DNA from: CAWCWK01 sp963842125
GTDB lineage: Bacteria > Pseudomonadota > Alphaproteobacteria > Rhizobiales > CAWCWK01
NCBI GenBank assembly: GCA_963842125.1
Contig: CAWJFE010000005.1
Span: forward strand, 372,001-436,000
DNA length: 64,000 nucleotides
Reading direction: 5' to 3'
The translations under genes and the position numbers were made by a program. This document shows, in pieces, positions 62,332-64,000 of this stretch. The notes under the pieces were generated by a model that worked only from the letters and a program-made list of their open reading frames with translations, searched no databases and was not told where the DNA came from. Positions within the stretch are counted from its first letter, which is position 1, and the number at the start of each line of letters is the position of its first letter.

Positions 62332-64000
62332 TTGGCCGATCCCCATCCCTTCCACGACATCCACACCCACGGCTTCGTTCGGGTCGCCGCAGCGACGCCG
62401 ATGGCGAGTGTCGGCGACGTGGCGACGAACGTCGCAGAGACCCTTGCGCTCGCGCGACAAGGCCACGAGGACGGCGTCGACCTGATCGTCTACCCGGAGC
62501 TCAACGTAACGTCCTATGCGATCGACGACTTACTGCTGCAAGCCGCGCAGCACAGGGCGACGGAGACCGCGATTGCGGAAATCGCGCGCGAGAGCGAGAC
62601 TCTGGCGCCCGTTCTCCTCGTCGGCGCCGCGCTGCCCAGGAACGGGCGTCTCTACAATTGCGCCGTCGTCATCAAGGGGGGGCGCGTGCTGGGCGTGGTG
62701 CCGAAGAGCTTCCTGCCCAACTACCTGGAATATTACGAGAAGCGCCATTTCGCACTCGGCCACGGACTGGCGGGCCTCGACATCACGATCGCCGGCCGGA
62801 CCGTGCCCTTCGGCACCGATCTCGTCTTCGCGGCCGACGACCTCGACGCGTTCATATTCCATGTCGAGATCTGCGAGGATCTCTGGACGGCGTCACCGCC
62901 TTCCTCCGAAGGCGCGCTTGCCGGCGCGCTCCTTCTCTGCAACCTGTCTGCCAGCCCCGTGACCATCGGCAAGTCGCGCGACCGGGCCATGCTCTGCGCC
63001 GCGCAATCGATGTCCTGCATCGCGGCCTATGCCTACTCGGCCGCAGGCCCGGGCGAATCGACGACGGATCTCGCCTGGGACGGGCAGGGCCTCATCTACG
63101 AGGCCGGCGAAGAGCTCGCCCATTCGCACCGCTTCGGCACCGCGCCCGAACTCGTCGTGGCCGATGTCGATCTCGGCCGGCTCGCGCTGGAGCGGATGCG
63201 CAACGGCTCGTTCAACGATTCGGCCGCCGCCGCCGACCACCCCGAGATGCGGTTCCGGCGCGTGACGTTCACGCAGGACGCTCAGCACGTCAACGACCTC
63301 CGGCGCCCCGTGCCGCGCTTCCCCTTCGTGCCCGACGAGCCGACGCGTCTGGAGGAGGACTGCTACGAGGCGTTCAACATTCAGGTCGCAGGGCTGGCCA
63401 AGCGGGTGGAGGCCTCGAAGGCGAAGACGCTCGTTCTCGGCATCTCGGGCGGCATCGATTCCACCCACGCGCTCATCCTCGCCGCCAAGGCGTTCGATAG
63501 GCTGGGGCGGGACCGCTCCGACATTCTCGGCTTCACCATGCCCGGTTTCGCGACGAGCGAGGCGACGAAGGCGAACGCCTGGGCGCTGATGCGCGCTCTC
63601 GGCGTTACCGGCGACGAGATCGACATCCGCCCCGCTGCCGGTCAGATGCTGACCGACATGGACCACCCTTTCGCCGATGGCGAGCCGGTCTACGACGTGA
63701 CCTTCGAGAACGTGCAGGCGGGGCTGCGCACCGACTATCTCTTCCGCTTGGCCAACCAGCGCGGCGGGCTCGTCGTCGGCACGGGCGATCTCTCCGAGAT
63801 GGCGCTCGGCTGGTGCACCTATGGCGTCGGCGATCAGATGAGCCACTACGCTGTCAATGCCGGCGTACCCAAGACGCTGATTCAGTATCTCATCCGCTGG
63901 TGCGAGCGCACGAACCAGTTCGACCACGAGACGGACACCGTGCTGGAGGCGATCCTCGACACCGAGATCTCCCCGGAACTCGTGCCGGCTGACGCCGATG
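62332..64000 (+). CDS. nadE: glutamine-dependent NAD+ synthetase, 3' end beyond the window
   Basis: Converts deamido-NAD+ to NAD+ using ammonia released from glutamine. Two domains: an N-terminal nitrilase-type glutaminase (Glu56 in YPELNVTSY, the Lys in VPKSFLPNYLEYYEKRHF, nucleophile Cys in VEICEDLW) and the ATP-pyrophosphatase synthetase domain with LGISGGIDST (P-loop about 370-380) and GTGDLSEMALGW. The start is TTG with GGAG upstream; no better ATG precedes the conserved sequence. The frame is open at the window edge (about 556 codons seen). Confidence 0.93.
   Translation, partial: MADPHPFHDIHTHGFVRVAAATPMASVGDVATNVAETLALARQGHEDGVDLIVYPELNVTSYAIDDLLLQAAQHRATETAIAEIARESETLAPVLLVGAALPRNGRLYNCAVVIKGGRVLGVVPKSFLPNYLEYYEKRHFALGHGLAGLDITIAGRTVPFGTDLVFAADDLDAFIFHVEICEDLWTASPPSSEGALAGALLLCNLSASPVTIGKSRDRAMLCAAQSMSCIAAYAYSAAGPGESTTDLAWDGQGLIYEAGEELAHSHRFGTAPELVVADVDLGRLALERMRNGSFNDSAAAADHPEMRFRRVTFTQDAQHVNDLRRPVPRFPFVPDEPTRLEEDCYEAFNIQVAGLAKRVEASKAKTLVLGISGGIDSTHALILAAKAFDRLGRDRSDILGFTMPGFATSEATKANAWALMRALGVTGDEIDIRPAAGQMLTDMDHPFADGEPVYDVTFENVQAGLRTDYLFRLANQRGGLVVGTGDLSEMALGWCTYGVGDQMSHYAVNAGVPKTLIQYLIRWCERTNQFDHETDTVLEAILDTEISPELVPADAD

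Overview
The window is about 64 kb of high-GC DNA, densely packed with genes. It looks like the chromosome of an alphaproteobacterium, most likely order Hyphomicrobiales (Rhizobiales). The reasons are the bolA / J-domain / cobS / cobT order, a GapR-type DUF2312 protein, DUF5330 and DUF2585 proteins, HisZ beside HisG, an L,D-transpeptidase next to a DUF882 peptidase, and RIME-like palindromic repeats. I cannot assign a genus. I see no phage, insertion sequence, CRISPR array, rRNA or tRNA.

1-10 kb is housekeeping: endonuclease V, YchF, DUF2585, peptidyl-tRNA hydrolase and ribosomal protein L25 (with a promoter and a terminator-like leader hairpin), then a DUF5330 protein, a YHS protein and the aerobic cobaltochelatase genes cobS and cobT. 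Three tiny membrane-protein genes lie between cobS and cobT and form a chain of overlapping start and stop codons. A J-domain protein and BolA follow.

10-15 kb holds a SOUL haem-binding protein coupled to a Tat-exported MsrB, an MFS transporter and a large MscS-type channel.

15-29 kb is a 2-hydroxyacid island. On the minus strand lie lutA, an Acg-like nitroreductase with its MarR regulator, then lutB and lutC. On the plus strand lie a TRAP transporter (dctPQM) preceded by an FNR/FixK-like box, then glcD, a DUF4260 gene, glcE, two small lipoprotein-like genes and glcF. Together they would import lactate or glycolate and oxidise it.

29-45 kb holds two tandem AI-2E-type permeases (the second frameshifted), a secreted protein, hisS-hisZ-hisG (hisS with a low-GC internal segment), gapR with a clear terminator, a frameshifted DUF882 peptidase, an L,D-transpeptidase, a sigma-54 response regulator, oligoendopeptidase F, a 25-codon ORF with a 14-nt match to the 16S anti-SD end and its own terminator, and an ABC1/UbiB-family kinase.

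45-64 kb holds a GluR0-like ligand-gated channel, an M32 carboxypeptidase, a xylose-type ABC transporter (xylF-hairpin-xylH-xylG), an operon of di-haem oxidoreductase, membrane protein and FG-GAP/ASPIC protein, an NMT1/SsuA-type ABC transporter, a fumarylacetoacetase-fold hydrolase with an ABM protein and an SDR (resembling the last steps of non-phosphorylative L-fuconate or L-rhamnonate degradation, which would yield pyruvate and L-lactate), a dadA-like oxidase under a tandem glycine riboswitch, a RIME-like repeat pair, and the 5' part of nadE running off the end.
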